NCBI GenBank assembly: GCA_013365325.1
Contig: JABVXV010000479.1
Coordinates: forward strand, 1 to 36,235
Origin: Dipetalonema caudispina
Taxonomy: Eukaryota; Nematoda; Chromadorea; Rhabditida; Onchocercidae
Reading direction: 5' to 3'
DNA: 36,235 bases
The notes beneath the pieces were generated by a model. That model had not been told where the DNA came from and did not search any database. It saw only the letters and a program-made list of their open reading frames with translations. The number at the start of each line of letters is the position of its first letter. The first letter of the stretch is position 1. The position numbers and the translations under genes were made by a program. Shown here in pieces: positions 12,701 to 24,400 of this stretch.

Positions 12701-15700
12701 TAAATGGAAATTTTTCAAGGAAAATCTTGAGCCGTTTTATTCTGTGGTTTCGGTAGAGCGGGTTTTTTTCGTTTTAATTAGTGCTTTGCTTTTATGATGC
12801 GCAAAATTGATTTGACGGTATGTCAATAATGAAAAAAGAAACCTTCGTCCTTAGTCGTCATAGGTCAGAATGACGATATTTCCATATTTTCATGTGATAT
12901 TCCCGTGTAGAGGAAAAAGGACTTCTTCTGTCATTACAAATGTATTGCAGTTTTATACTTTTTTTCTGTTTCGTCAAATTATTATGATGTAACCTTTTAT
13001 GAAATTCATGAAATTTTTCGATGTTTTTGGGAGAGCCATACTTACCTTTCAATGATCTTTTTTATTTAGCCGGAAAACATGAGAAATTGAAGTCCGATCT
13101 TCATTTTGCTATTGAAGTTTTTTTTTTTGTTAAAACCATTACTTCAGATTTTTTTGGAATTAACCGGTATTATTTTTAAAAACATAGAATTCTTTGTTGT
13201 CCTTTTAAAATATATAGGCCAAAGAATTCTGCTATTTAATGTTCATTAGTTTGTTCTCTTCCCGCTGCAAAAAGAAAAAATCTTTACTTTTGCTATTATT
13301 CAAACCAGGGCAGTTGTGCTGTCTTCTCTATCCCTGCCTTTTCCTTAAATATTCTAAGAAAAGTTTGTTTTTTGTATAGCTTATCTTTCGTTGCTCTTAT
13401 TTCTATGTCTACTTGAACAGTTTCTTTAATAAGAGTGGCATATTTTTTGTGTGTAAATGATTTTCAAGTAGGAACGAATTTATTGTTCTCAGTTAAAATT
13501 ATTCCACAAGTCTTATTCTGGATGTCTGGTCTTTGCGTTCTAACTTACAGCATTTGTCTCAGTCTATATCGAGAACCCTGGTGACTAATGTGCGATATCT
13601 GTCATGATAACTTGCATACTGATTAAAGGTGCTAGACCTCATGAAGTGAGAAGAAAACTAGAATTTTCTCAAAATTTCCAAATTTGTAGAATAATCGTTT
13701 GGTATTTTGAATTGAGTTCAAGATAACTGTTGGTTTTAATTTTTCCAATTTTGAGTCTATCTCGACAAAAATCATGGTTCTTAAATATTTAAGTTTAGTA
13801 AAAGTTTCACTTCGGTATTTTATTGGTTAAACATCCGTTGGAAATATTTATAGGAAATCCTTAATGTTTCTCTAAAATTTTTAAAAAAATACAATTTCCT
13901 GTTCTATTTATTGATATCACATAGTTATTTTGTATTTCCAGTATGTCGGATTAAACAATGAGTTTGACGTAGAGGAAGAAAAATACTGTGTAATTGTTTG
14001 GTAACTTTTTGAGCTTTCAGTTTACATCTGCCGTGGTGTTGTTACTACTAATGCAAATAAATGGATGTTTATGAAACATTTGCACATTGTCTGAATTGTT
14101 TACACAATGGTTATGTTTCTGGATGTTTGGTTGTAAAATTTCTAGCTGTGAAGGGATTAGGATGTTTTGATGTCATACAACTTTTCCATGAAATATAATT
14201 TTAATCAAGTATACACGTGATGTACTTCAGTGACAAAATAGTTCCTATTCAGGGGTTTGCAGATACCGTTATAGATCCTGTATTACGGGAGTCTCCGTAT
14301 GTTTGCCTACAGTTATACTTGCATTTTCTTTTGTTGAGATCATTTTTCAAACAGAAATGTGAGGATTTCGTAGAATCAAATAGTTTAAGTTAGATTAATT
14401 TCATTTCATTTGAATTGCAAGGCATCGCATAGCATTGGTGAAGATGAAATCCAACATTATATTAAAATTTACAGAGCCTTGTTATGGCGTTATTCTTAAA
14501 ATTCTGCTGGAGGATTGGGGTTATTGTGTAGAAGATAATGTTCGAAAGCATTTAATTCCCAATTTTTGGAAAATTTTTTCTTCTCATTTCTATATATTAG
14601 AAATGTTGATTAGCTGTTTGGGTTTATGTTATTTTTTTCTGTTTAGGTTGGTTCTTGTTTTTGTTTTTTCAACGTGATTTATGGGGAGAGTAAAATATTA
14701 AATTATAATTTGAGGGAAGACAGTTACGACTAGTTAGCCGTATTAGATTAAAATTATTTTATCCAAACTATGATATTTCTCGAGTGCACCAAACAATGTC
14801 ATTTTCTGAAAGTGTGAAAATTTAAAATTTTAATTTTGAGATAATAGGAAAGATCTTTTCTTTTTTTATTACGAAATGATTTGTATAAGCAAACAGATGT
14901 ATTATGCATGCATCTTGGTTGGTTTTCTTTTGTAAGCAGTGATTCTGGCGAAAGTGAGGATTTTTTAAAGAATTTAGCAACTAATATTTGTTGAAATGAA
15001 TTTCAATTAGTAATTACCACATGTTTTACTGTTTCAATTGAAGTAGCAGTATGAGCAAGTGCTTTCGACCTTTCTTGTGCGGAATGTGGAGAACTGTGTA
15101 GTAGAACTTTTGTTTACCAACCATCATGGTGGAAACTTTTTTATCGGTTAGAATTCAAATGAAAAGATCAAAATAGTCTTTGACTGTAGTCTGTCTCTGT
15201 AGATTTAGATTTGGGCCTTTTCAGCCATAATATGCAAAAGCAAAAAAACGAAATATGTTAAAGTTTTTTTCCTTTTGATTCAAAATCTATTTTGACACTC
15301 TACATGTTCTTTTCTTGAGTTAGAAACAGGATTGCTCAGATTGGATTTGGTTGAAGGATTAGAGCTGTGTTAGATTTATGAGTTTACCAGTCTAGGATGG
15401 CTCAGTCTCGACTGAAATTTTCGATGTTTCCAAATTTTCTGAATTTTATAAGGCTTAAGCGTATTTTTGTTGCGGTCTGATTGCATTAGAGAATATGAAG
15501 TTCTTTGTTCCAAATTAAGATTTAATAAGATATCATGGTTTAATTTAACAGGCATTGCTTTTTGTGATCAATTTAGACATTCCCATAATTTTAGTACAAG
15601 CGTACCAACACATAACTCCTTTCACATACACAAAGCACAAATGCACTTAAATAATTGCTGCATTTCATTACACGTTTGGAAGGTCTCAATTTTATTGCGT

Positions 15701-18700
15701 TTTAGTGCATAAAGTAGTTCTGCATTCCTTTCACGTATTTCTAACTTTATTATAATTATTCACTAATATTTCTACCAGCTTCCGAATTCAGATTTGATTC
15801 GTAAATATAGATGAAACTTTCGTATTCTCTTTTATTAACACTGAGAAATTTTCGCATTTAGTTATACTTAGCGTTCTTTGTTCAGATTTCATGAAAATTC
15901 TCAATAAGCTCATTAGGGTGTTGTAAGTGATGTAAGGTAGGTGTAGCGGTATTAGTGGAAAGAATTAGATCAAGAAGCATTTTAACTTCCCCCTTAATCC
16001 TGAACTTCGTTAAATGAGATAAAATGTTTTATCGGAATCCCATCACCACCGACATCAGACAGTCACATCAGGTGTCCATAACCATCTTATTCCATTGAAT
16101 CACATTATCCGTAGGCTGTGGTACAGAATTAAGCGTTATATGAGGGGAAGGGGAATGCTTTATATTCACTTTTTCTATCTAAATGTGCCATGAAACAATA
16201 TTTGGATCAATTTTGTTATCAGCCAGCTGGTTGTTTGATTCTCGAGCAACAGAGTAGTTTTCCGTTGAAGAGTGCAGTTTTTTTTTTATTTTTGTATGAG
16301 CTGAAATAAGCAAATTTTCGAGAATGATTTTCCGATAAACAAATTATGGCTGCTTCTGATAACAACGGCATATTGGGATTAATCCGCCTCGTCCTGGTTT
16401 TTCGACCTTCGTTATTTTCTCACGATAACTTGATTTTTTTAAGATTGTCGAAAAAGTTTTTGGTCAAGGGCGAAGGAGCTAGAAAATCGGGTTTTTTGGC
16501 TTGGATTCAGAATTGCGAATAAAAGGAGAAAGAAATGGGTATCACAGGATCACATCCACATGTTTATCATCAGTCGATGAGCGGTTCAAAGAAATATCGT
16601 CACATTATTTGTCGTCATGGTGTACCGAACAAATATTCACTATCAGCTCATTTATCCTACAAGCCTTGTACAGAAGAGAAATTTTTTCCACCACCTATTT
16701 TGCATACTAAATTTCATGAATTGAATCTTAGTTCTGGGGTCATAAGTATTTTTAGTACTGCTAATATAAATCAGATGCTGAAGCAAAGCTCTGAAGTTCT
16801 GAATAGTGAGGATGAGAGGAGGAAATGTTTTCCGTCCCAGGAACTTCCCGACATTTCAATGCGTAAACGCAAGGAACTTTCTTTTCCAGTTTCGAGAAGT
16901 TCTTCCTGCCGAAAATCTTTATCCCTAAAGGATTCGCTTAAACGAAAAACCGGCATCAGGACATTACCAACTTCGAGTGTATCATCAGGAGTTGATTCCG
17001 TCTCGGATTCTGAAGTGGACATTGAGAAGGTAGAAAGAAAAGAGGAACAATGTGATGAGGAAGTTAGTCCAAAGCATGAAAATGAAACTTCTGAGTTGGT
17101 CAACAAACAGGCTGCTGAAACAGATTCCCACATCCCTCGTTGCTCCCTAGATTCTGGTGCAAGTTTCGATGAAGAGGATGCCAGAAATGCGATTTTTGAT
17201 GACAGTTCTGCTGCCAAAAATTTTGAAACCGTATTCGAAGAGAAGGAGAGAAGTGATGACAGCTCGGTGATTGACAAGCCGCAAGGAATGTATTCCAGGA
17301 AGAAGTCATCCACATGTAAAAAGAATCGAAAGTTTTCGTTAGTAAAATCTTTCCAGAAAATGAGTAAACGAGCCGTTTCACTGCCATCTGCATATATGAC
17401 AGGTTCTTCGAAAAGTAAGTTTTTTTTTCTGAATTTCATCGGAAAATCTATAGCACTTCAAGAAAAAAATGTTCACTTCGGATGCACACTTTGCCAAGAA
17501 TGTTAAAATGCAGCGATGTTGAGCCATTTTTCCCTTCTTTTGTGTCTCATTGCTTAAAATGTAAACTGTTGGAAATGTTTCTATTCCAGTTTTCATCCAA
17601 GACTTTAATGTAATGGACCACGAAAGCATTTATTATCAGTAATGAAAGCCTTTGTTCATAACTCTAAATTTCCATTTCAGCAGTATGGAAACAAAGTCTA
17701 CAGAAACACCCAGCGTTTTTCAAAATAGATATTTTATAGACAGTTAAATCACTTCACACCACTCGGGAAAAGTTAGATACGAATTTAGACAAAAAAACTG
17801 CCGGGAATGAAGTTCTTAAGGCATGGATTTTATGAGCGAAGAATCTTTCTTCTGTTCCTCAGTAATGAGAAGTATCATGAACAACTAAAAAAATTTTCTT
17901 AGTTAATTGAATATGACCATTATCTCTATATGAAAGAGAAGAATAACACATAGCGTGATATTTGAGCTAAGAATTAAGAACTATCTGTTTGCTTATGAGT
18001 ATCTTTGGAAGATTGTTGTGTCTATCAACTGAGTAAGGTAAAACTTGTCTAGAACAGAAATTTAATAGTTAAAATAGGTTAGTGCTGTTTTTTAGTTTGA
18101 CATTAGATTCTACAAAACGGTTATATTTCTTTGCATTTTTATATCAGTTTTTATTTTCATACGTTAGGAACGGCATCGCTACAGTTACTGTGTTTTATTT
18201 TTTCATTTCATGTAATTTTACTGTTTTTAATATTATAGTTAGCTATCTTCGTGCTTATTTTCATCTCTTAATGTGCAATACTATTGTATTCCATTTTGTT
18301 TATTATTTCCTCGACATGTTTTGCTGTAATGCTTTATTTCAGTAATTCAAAAATTCTCGTTCTGATTCAAAAGAAAGCTTTTCACTGCTGTCATATTTCT
18401 AATAAAAACTGAAAATAAGCTCACCTGAAATCAGTGATCTTGATGCACTTCGTCGAATTCTTTCAATTTTTGATTGATGAGAATAGTTAACCTTCCCTTA
18501 TTTCATAGAGTATTATCAGGATGTGGTTTTGCAAAATCTTTCGGAAAACTTGGATTTCGTAGTTTTTTTTTTCGTAACTCATACTTATCTCATTTTTGGT
18601 CTAAACTGCCATTTACAGTTCTTATTTCCTATCTTTTTCTTTTTCTTTTTTTTTTTTTTTTTTTTTTTTTGACAGTTTCATAATGAAAGTTTTCCGCAGG

Positions 18701-21353
18701 GTGAGAATTATTTTCTATATATTAGTAGACGAAGTCTCTGGAATTTTGTTGGAGAAACAAAAACAACATCGGGGTGAATAATTGGAAATCCAAGTTTGTA
18801 TCTGTATAATATCCTTTTTAAAATGTTTTAAGAGGTTAACAATTATGGCGGAAATTATTGAATGAGACAAGCCGAAGAATTACTGCAACATATCGATATC
18901 GACTAGGTCCAAACTAGAACCTATTTTAATCATTGGAGGATTAAAGAGAATGGTTTTTAGAGTTTTTACTGTAGATTATTTTGCATCTATTATACTTTTT
19001 CCACTTCACATGAAGTGATTCATTCCTATCATTAAAGCAAGTAATTTTCGATTCTCTATGGAAGCTAGTATTTGTAAAAATATCCGTTGTTTTGTTTCTG
19101 AATCTTCAAAAGATAGGCGCAGGTAATTCACATTTCTAAATAATGATATAGAGTCGAGTATCAGTTCTATGCCGTTTCATGGAATATATGTGCTTAGCCT
19201 CTTTTTTATGCTTTGAATCTGAGAGAAACATTCTTGGGACACTGATTTAATTTATCAGTGTAAAACATACAGTATTAAATTCGAGTACATTAGCACTTCA
19301 GATATCTTGTTATATGTGCTTAATTACTATCTATCGCTTACATACTCCCATTTCATGCTTCACGAAGACAGTTTTCATATTTTTGTGTTTATTTAATGGA
19401 ATACACTTGGCCTAGTTTTTTTCCACATAAATTATTATATTTTTGCAGTTCTTTGATGAAAGTTGATCTTACCTTGTTGGATGTTAATTTTAACAGGAAA
19501 TTAATTTTTGCGAATGCTGTTTGCACAACATAAGCTACTACTGTGGACTCTAGAACCTTCGAAACCTGGTTTTAAAAAATTCCTTATGTGAATATTCTTG
19601 TGTGAGGTAAATGTTTTCCTCGTCTCATCAGTGAATTTGTCAGCTAAGATCTTGGTTGGCAGAATACCTATTTTACTGATTCATCTACTGCTCTTTGCTG
19701 TACCGCGAAGGCCAGTAGCTTTCTTCGTAATATGATTCTACAGTGTACGCACGTCTTCAGTAATAAATGAATTAGTGCAAATTTATTACTGGAATCACCG
19801 CAAATTGCTGTGACTTGGCAAAGTGTACTATGACATGTTCTTGGTCGTGTTTCTCGTTAAAGCACATTTTTATTTATATGCATTTGTTGATATGCTATCT
19901 TAAATTTTTCCCCCAGGTTACATCCATTTAATAAGCTATATATTATTTTTGTCTTGAGAAGAAAGGTGAAAGGGAGAAGTCTTGATTTTACCGCTCATGC
20001 CTGAGTACTTCTTAACATGTAGTAGATTTTCAATAGTTTCATCGGAAAATTGTAGCCGAGGTGCCATCTTCTCGAGTGTTCGGTAGCGGTTATCTGAATC
20101 GAGAATGGGAGATTGTGACAGTACAGGAGATGTGCCGGAGGATGTCATTGGATCAACTAGACAAGGTTGTTTTGCCTCTTCCGGATGGTGCTACTTCCTC
20201 GCAAATTCTTGATGAAGTTATGATCAGGCAGGTTGGTATCTTACTTGTTTTTGCTCTGAAATATGTTTTATTTTTAAAGATGAGAGACAAATTGTGTTAG
20301 AAGTTGTTTTGGATATAAATGAAGTTTAAAATACAATAAATTGTTTGCAGATGGTAGATGTGCTTCCGGCCCGTGCTGCAGGCTATCCATGGATCAATAT
20401 TTATAATTCCGAGAAGCATGGCTTTTCATTACATACTTTTTATAGGTTCGGTATTCAAGACTATTTGCTTTTCCATATTTTTGTTGCAACTTCGGTTAGT
20501 TCCAGAGATCTCCGGTTCATTTTTGGAAGAAGTCAAGTTCCAGTTTGTTCTAAAGATTATTTTTTCAAAATTGGAAAATTTAAGCATTGCTTTGCTATTG
20601 ACATTTTTCGAATTGTTTGTTATATTTTATTGACGGAAGTGGAGAACTCACTGTATTCAGAACGAGCATTCGGAAATGGTCAATGCAGCCGGAATTATTT
20701 TCTCGTCTTTTTTAGGAAAATGATAGATTGGGACGAAGAAATGTCACCCATACTGCTGATAATTCGTGATTGTGAGAAGAATGTCTTTGGTGCAGTAGTT
20801 AGTACCACAGTGCGTCCTTGTGAACACTTTTTTGGGACCGGTGATTCATGTTTTCTTTACAAGTATTCGAGCGACTTCGAGTTGAACGAAAAGTAATTTC
20901 CAACTTCTTGTGAAATTTTATTTGCCTAATTTCTTCACCTTAAAGGATTACCTTACGTGTCGCAACACGACAAAAATGTTCAGCAATATCTTGGCTAAAA
21001 AAATTGAATGTCGCTTTTATTGACGTGCAGTTATTACTATTAATATTGTTAGACTACGAATTCTTAGGAATTTTCTACAGCTCTCTTGCATTTCATTTTG
21101 TATTAAAATTTTCTGATCATGCAGAGTGCTTCGCATCTATCCATGGAGTGGTCTAAATCAATTCTTCGTAAAAGCAAGCATGGATTCATTATCGATTGGT
21201 GCTGGTGGTGGTCACTATGGGCTTTGGTTGGATGCGGATTTGAATCATGGTCGTACGCAAGCGTGTGAAACGTTTCAAAACGAACCGTTAACTGGTGAGG
21301 GTGAAGATTTCGCTGTACAGTTTGTTGAAGCGTACGGTTTTCGTATGGGATAA
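51..21353 (+). CDS. lmd-3: OXR1/NCOA7/LMD-3-type TLDc protein, long isoform, 5' end outside window
   Basis: Exons: 51-187, 590-722, 950-1007, 1522-1589, 2175-2214, 2371-2430, 2590-2629, 2741-2848, 3103-3224, 4156-4310, 5144-5247, 5807-5970, 6220-6368, 6605-6716, 20056-20231, 20351-20445, 20716-20892, 21125-21353. All splice phases match and the total is 2127 nt, i.e. 708 codons plus TAA at 21351. Order: GRAM-like segment, Lys/Gln-rich linker, pre-TLDc block with RQEFWFTIPK, then a full TLDc domain. Known for the family: OXR1 and NCOA7 protect against oxidative stress, and their TLDc domains bind and regulate the vacuolar H+-ATPase. C. elegans LMD-3 carries LysM plus TLDc; a LysM exon should lie left of the window. 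The first acceptor (AAAG at 47-50) and the acceptors at 2174 and 2370 are weak, so those edges are the least certain. The last intron before the TLDc exons is 13.3 kb. No internal frameshift is seen. Confidence 0.9.
950..5247 (+). other. lmd-3: Linker exons of the TLDc protein, nine small exons
   Basis: The nine exons are 40-155 nt each. They code a charged, low-complexity linker rich in Lys, Asp and Asn. It is followed by a Ser/Ala/Val-rich stretch (exons 3103-3224 and 4156-4310) with repeated patterns such as MSGTKSVAQGVVSQSKAVAG and KVAASHAKTAVGAVVAVPQG. The exon at 5144-5247 is a Lys/Glu/Gln helix containing LAALLSLKEKTQQLREEAV, a likely short coiled coil. The Ala/Val/Gly segment could form an amphipathic or membrane-associating helix, but that is inference. 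Phases agree through every junction, which is the main support for the smallest exons (40, 60 and 40 nt). Confidence 0.75.
5807..6716 (+). other. lmd-3: Conserved pre-TLDc block of the TLDc protein
   Basis: Exons 5807-5970, 6220-6368 and 6605-6716. They carry a conserved-looking MDEMLNLFKPVHELLSP stretch, then YYMAVRLKRKKK, then RQEFWFTIPKHKVDPIYHFL and LLQWNPEKYG. The last two match the OXR1/NCOA7 block that reads like QEFWFAVPRERVDHLYTF and QWSPEIYG. The third exon (ELLEDCGFVVLDSEA) matches the GFVVV stretch that follows in vertebrates. This confirms gene identity independently of the TLDc domain. Confidence 0.9.
6465..6473 (+). CDS. lmd-3: Possible 9-nt microexon of the TLDc gene
   Basis: Nine bases coding Gln-Thr-Ala sit between a good acceptor (GCATTTCAG ending at 6464) and a good donor (GTAGGT at 6474). 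The flanking exons 6220-6368 and 6605-6716 end and begin in phase 0, so the microexon could be included or skipped without changing frame. Confidence 0.3.
7057..7082. repeat. (AT)13 microsatellite
   Basis: Uninterrupted alternating AT dinucleotide, 26 nt, in the large intron. Confidence 0.95.
7244..7681 (+). other. Unexplained open island inside the intron
   Basis: A 145-codon frame stays open here on the plus strand, and large parts of one minus-strand frame are open too. Base composition is less T-rich than the flanks. The plus-strand reading has no recognised motif and is rich in Ile/Val/Leu/Ser. The minus-strand reading looks more like ordinary protein but has two or three stops. It could be a decayed coding fragment, a non-coding exon or chance. 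Confidence 0.25.
10618..10691 (+). repeat. Dispersed repeat, copy 1 (inverted partner at 17629-17703)
   Basis: About 75 nt that align by eye, at roughly 75-80% identity, with the reverse complement of 17629-17703. The pair share a perfect core, GTTATGAACAAAGGCTT, and a nearby GCTGAAATGG. It is probably a fragment of an old dispersed element. Confidence 0.6.
12136..12172 (+). CDS. Possible small alternative first exon for a TLDc isoform
   Basis: An ATG opens a 13-codon reading (MIHRLAERVGNLS) that runs into GTGTATGT. Using GT at 12173 leaves one base of a codon, which is the phase the TLDc exon at 20056 needs. The better-looking donor, GTATGT at 12175, gives the wrong phase. There is no other support. 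Confidence 0.15.
16501..16510 (+). promoter_or_regulatory. Probable trans-splice (SL) acceptor for the short isoform
   Basis: TTGGATTCAG ends 24 nt before the ATG at 16535. Cis-joining from the long-form exon would shift frame into a stop, so this acceptor makes most sense as the site of spliced-leader addition or of joining a non-coding first exon. The internal promoter should then lie upstream, within about 16.0-16.5 kb. I see no clear core promoter motif there. Confidence 0.5.
16535..21353 (+). CDS. lmd-3: Short TLDc isoform from an internal first exon
   Basis: Exon 16535-17414 opens with ATG, has an in-frame TAA a few codons upstream, and ends at a GTAAGT donor after one base of a codon. 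That is the same phase as the long-form exon ending at 6716, so both can join the TLDc exons at 20056, 20351, 20716 and 21125. The product is 518 residues: 293 private residues plus TLDc. The private part is Ser/Lys/Arg-rich. It has a basic patch (SSSCRKSLSLKDSLKRK), then an acidic stretch (SDSEVDIEKVERKEEQCDEE), then a second basic patch (CKKNRKFSLVKSFQKMSKR). It looks disordered and phosphorylatable, and I recognise no domain in it. The exon cannot be internal to the long form: from its upstream acceptor, the phase required by the exon ending at 6716 runs to a stop at about 16708. Mammalian NCOA7 and OXR1 also make short isoforms of an alternative N-terminus plus TLDc. Confidence 0.85.
17629..17703 (-). 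repeat. Dispersed repeat, copy 2 (inverted relative to copy 1)
   Basis: The reverse complement matches 10618-10691, including the shared 17-nt core. It lies in the intron just after the short-isoform exon. Confidence 0.6.
18646..18670. repeat. T25 homopolymer
   Basis: Uninterrupted run of 25 T. Length may be unstable or mis-assembled. Confidence 0.9.
20056..21353 (+). other. lmd-3: TLDc domain, four exons
   Basis: Exons 20056-20231, 20351-20445, 20716-20892 and 21125-21353. Family landmarks in order are QILDEVMIRQMVDVLPARA, GYPWINIYNSEKHGFSL, TFYR, PILLIIRDCEKNVFGAV, FFGTGDSCFLY, IYPWSGLNQFFVKA, GGGHYGLWLD, ACETFQNEPL and FAVQFVEAYGF. These match the usual TLDc order, including the GFSL/LYR, FGTGE-type and GLWLD blocks. 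The protein ends three residues after FVEAYGF, as is usual for TLDc proteins, so the domain looks complete. TLDc proteins bind V-ATPase; a catalytic activity is not established. Confidence 0.95.
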
Positions 21354-21461
21354 TTCGTTCTTTTGTCAAAATTTTTTTTCATATATTCATTTGGTACTGT
21401 TAAATATAATACTGTTATCCTGCTTTCGAGTATTTTATAAGATAAGATTATTTCCGCGAGT

Positions 21462-21467
21462 AATAAA
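21462..21467 (+). terminator. Probable poly(A) signal of the TLDc gene
   Basis: AATAAA 109 nt after the stop codon, a normal nematode 3' UTR length. A second AATAAA lies at 21735-21740 and could serve a longer 3' UTR. Confidence 0.55.
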
Positions 21468-24400
21468 TGTTTTTGATTACGAAGTAACAAAAGGCAAGAT
21501 TTTGCTTTTGGCGCTAATTCGAAATGTCTTGCGAAATACGTTGCGAAGGGTGAATATTGCAGTAAGAAATTGCTTTTCTTTTTTGGAAAATTATATTTTA
21601 CTATTACAAATGAGAAATTAGCGAGTAGAAATACATATGGTTAAAATGAAATTTTATTAGTACCGCAAAGCATCAGCCTCGCCATTTCTGGTAGCGTAGC
21701 AAATATGTCTTGTTGATTGATAGAGTTTTAAAAGAATAAATGATAGGATCCACGAACTAACTGTTTGCTGTATTTTCACACCATCCTGTATGTTCTATAT
21801 TTTATCTGCAAGAATTCATTTAGTTAGCTTTTTCAGAATTTTAGTAATTTAGTTACAAAGAGCTCATGACCACTCAGGATCAGAGCAGTTGAAAGGCAGT
21901 AGGTAGACTTGAACAACTCTGCAGAAGTAAGAGTTGCTTAGGCCATAATTATTATTTAAATGATTTTAAGAATATTCTTTCTTGAACATTATTATAAGAT
22001 TTTTTGACGTGTCGAAACTAGATGATTCGGCTGCTCTTACTGATGCTTTTTTATAAGGATCGATTAAAATTCTCACTTTTTTCAAAATTGTGTCTGTTGT
22101 TTAAATGGTATTAAGACATTAATGTGGATTAATATTTTTTCCTGTATTCTTGTTATTGTCCATCGACGGTAAATGATGACAAGAATGTAGGATGTAAGAG
22201 AAAAATGTGCTTTAAATATTCTAGGTAGAGCACTTTCCACCCAGGTATCACAAAAAAATAATTGAAATCATCACTAAGTTAAGTCAGTGTGATATGGTAT
22301 TTATTATTTCTGAAGTATTCGATTCATTAAGATGCGTTCTTTGTGATGTTGTTTACGACCGAAAGAAATAACATCAGTTATGATTGGGTTGCGTTTGAGA
22401 GTTTCCCGTTTTGCAACTAAATACTGCTCTGGATCGTGCACACTGTTTCATATTTGCCAATTCCTTATTTAAAATAAAAGTTTAGCATGTAATTCTCCGA
22501 TCTTTTGAAGTCGTTCCGGAAAATTCAACAAAAGTAAAAGTAACTGAAATAGATTAAATAAAAATGTAATACCATCGAGGATGATTGAATTGCTTGCTCA
22601 CTGATCAGAAAATCCTCAGTCTTGTCCTGGAAAGCCGATGTGTGGAGTTTTTCAGAAGGTATCTTTCTGTGTCATTCTCAATATATATGTATATGACTGC
22701 TTGAAATTGCCGTAAATTCACGTATGAAAGCTTAAATTTTAGGGACTTAAACTTAGACTCACTTGGGAAGGCAATTTTTCTGTATGGTTGAAGCTTTCCC
22801 CCAAAAACAATGCCTTTTTTCCTCATCCATTTAAAAATAATTCAGCTTTGATTACGTACTTGTCATCTCCGTACTCTCCTAAATAACCTAAATGCTTTAG
22901 CCCGATAAATTTTTTGACACAAAGTTTCCGGTAATTGCTGATTGAGTTGTATGTATACTCTTCCTGAAAAGTTCTAAGGATTTATGATTAGACAGTCCGT
23001 TCCTCTCATTCTAAAAAAAGATAATCCTTCGGCTATGAATCCTAATAAATTCGGTTTTTCCTCACTGTTCAATTACATTCTTATTGAAATAATTTTTTTA
23101 TAGCCGATCAGTTCTGCTCAAAAATATACTCTAGTAACGCTTACTTTTTCAGAATAACTTGAAAAGTTTCGTCAATTTTACCTTTTCAAATGTTCATGTT
23201 GGCATATAAATTGAAAAATGACAATTGATGATTCATATTTCGCAGTTCAATGGCTGTACTTTTATAAACAATATCAGCTGAAACCACCAAATTTCTCGCA
23301 ATTTTTGATGACAAATTAAGATTTCAAAATGTTGGAAGACGTGAGACTATATTCTATATTACGCGACTTAAAGGCATATTAGACATTAATAGCATTAAAT
23401 GTTATTTTTGCTTTTCAAAAGAAACTGCTAACAAAACTAGATTTTATGGGATTCCTATGATAAGTTCCTTTCCGGTTTCACATTAACAATGTATCCATAC
23501 TACTTACCTTGAAGATACACAAAAATATGATGTGACAATTGGATAGTAAGCCATAACATGTTGAAGTGAACATTTGGCACAAAGTTAGTAGGCTTTAATC
23601 ATGAATTTTCTTTTATGGTTGAACTATTAGAATACTGAATTTTGAACAATAATGCTTCTTATAAGGAATGCTTTTTCGTTTTGGCTTGCTGCTGACTGAG
23701 ATTTCTGACCTTAATTAGTTGACTATTTATTTGTTGGTTGATGCGCTTTTGGTTTTAAAGATTACTGTTTCATCTGCATGACTTTCAGTTACTGACAAAT
23801 TCTCAAAGATTTATTAAAAAGCATAAATAATGAAATATTATACACCAAAAGAATATAAATGAGATAATGATCATTTAACTGATAGAAGTATTCAGTTTAA
23901 TTAATCATCAAAAAGGGAAATAATGAAATGAATTGATACGATATTATTGCCTGTTGTAAGTAAGAAAATAGTTGAGGAACGTTCGTTTCTAGATGGCGAC
24001 AGTGTTTTTTCACTGTTTTTCCTTTCATTCCAAGGGACACTTGCCAGAATTTAGCTAGCAGAAAGCAAGCTTAAGATCCACTATCTAGCCTTAGTGGCAT
24101 TGGCCATTTTGTCATGTATCTTGTCCATTTATACGGTTATAAGTAGAGAAAAATCTTAACATACACGATGGAGTGCTGGAATGCAAAATTAGACTGATCA
24201 TATTTGATCTAATTTTGCTATTTTACAAATTTCAGAAAATTCTTTTTTTGGATGTAAGAAAATTTTTTTCTTTTTTGGAGACGTTATTTTTTCCTTCTGC
24301 TTCGATTGGGACAAGCTTATCATTTATATTTCATTCTCTTTATCAATCAAGTTCCACCACCCTGAGTATTTTTTTCATGAACTAAACATAGAAGATAAAT

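Larger units (their letters stand above)
6717..16500 (+). other. Large intron of the long isoform, first part
   Basis: Nearly 10 kb of AT-rich DNA. Apart from the (AT)n tract, the open island at 7244-7681, a possible alternative first exon near 12136 and one arm of the dispersed repeat pair, I see no gene. Short open frames of 60-80 codons here (near 9.5, 10.4, 12.9, 14.4 and 15.5 kb) are low-complexity Phe/Leu/Ser-rich readings of T-rich DNA without convincing splice context. Confidence 0.6.
17415..20055 (+). other. Intron between the short-isoform first exon and the TLDc exons
   Basis: 2.6 kb of AT-rich intron with GTAAGT at its start and a weak TTGTAG acceptor. It holds the second repeat copy (17629-17703) and a T25 tract. 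The open frames at 18.1 and 18.5 kb are Phe/Leu-rich and unsupported. Confidence 0.7.

Noticed and set aside
15394..15460. TGGCTCAGT resembling a tRNA A box
   Set aside because: No B box (GGTTCGANTCC) at the right distance and no cloverleaf arms.
16346..16522. 58-codon plus-strand frame (begins MAASDNNGILGLIRL) just upstream of the short-isoform ATG
   Set aside because: It ends before the ATG and would be removed if the acceptor at 16510 is used. It has no good donor. It could be an upstream ORF, but nothing supports it.
16771..17439. 222-codon minus-strand frame opposite the short-isoform exon
   Set aside because: The plus frame has a start, donor and phase match to the TLDc exons. The minus frame is a Ser/Phe-rich shadow without splice signals.
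24000..24022. ACAGTG...CACTGT hairpin followed by T
   Set aside because: It resembles a bacterial terminator but lies in nematode intergenic DNA with no gene next to it; short palindromes like this are expected by chance.
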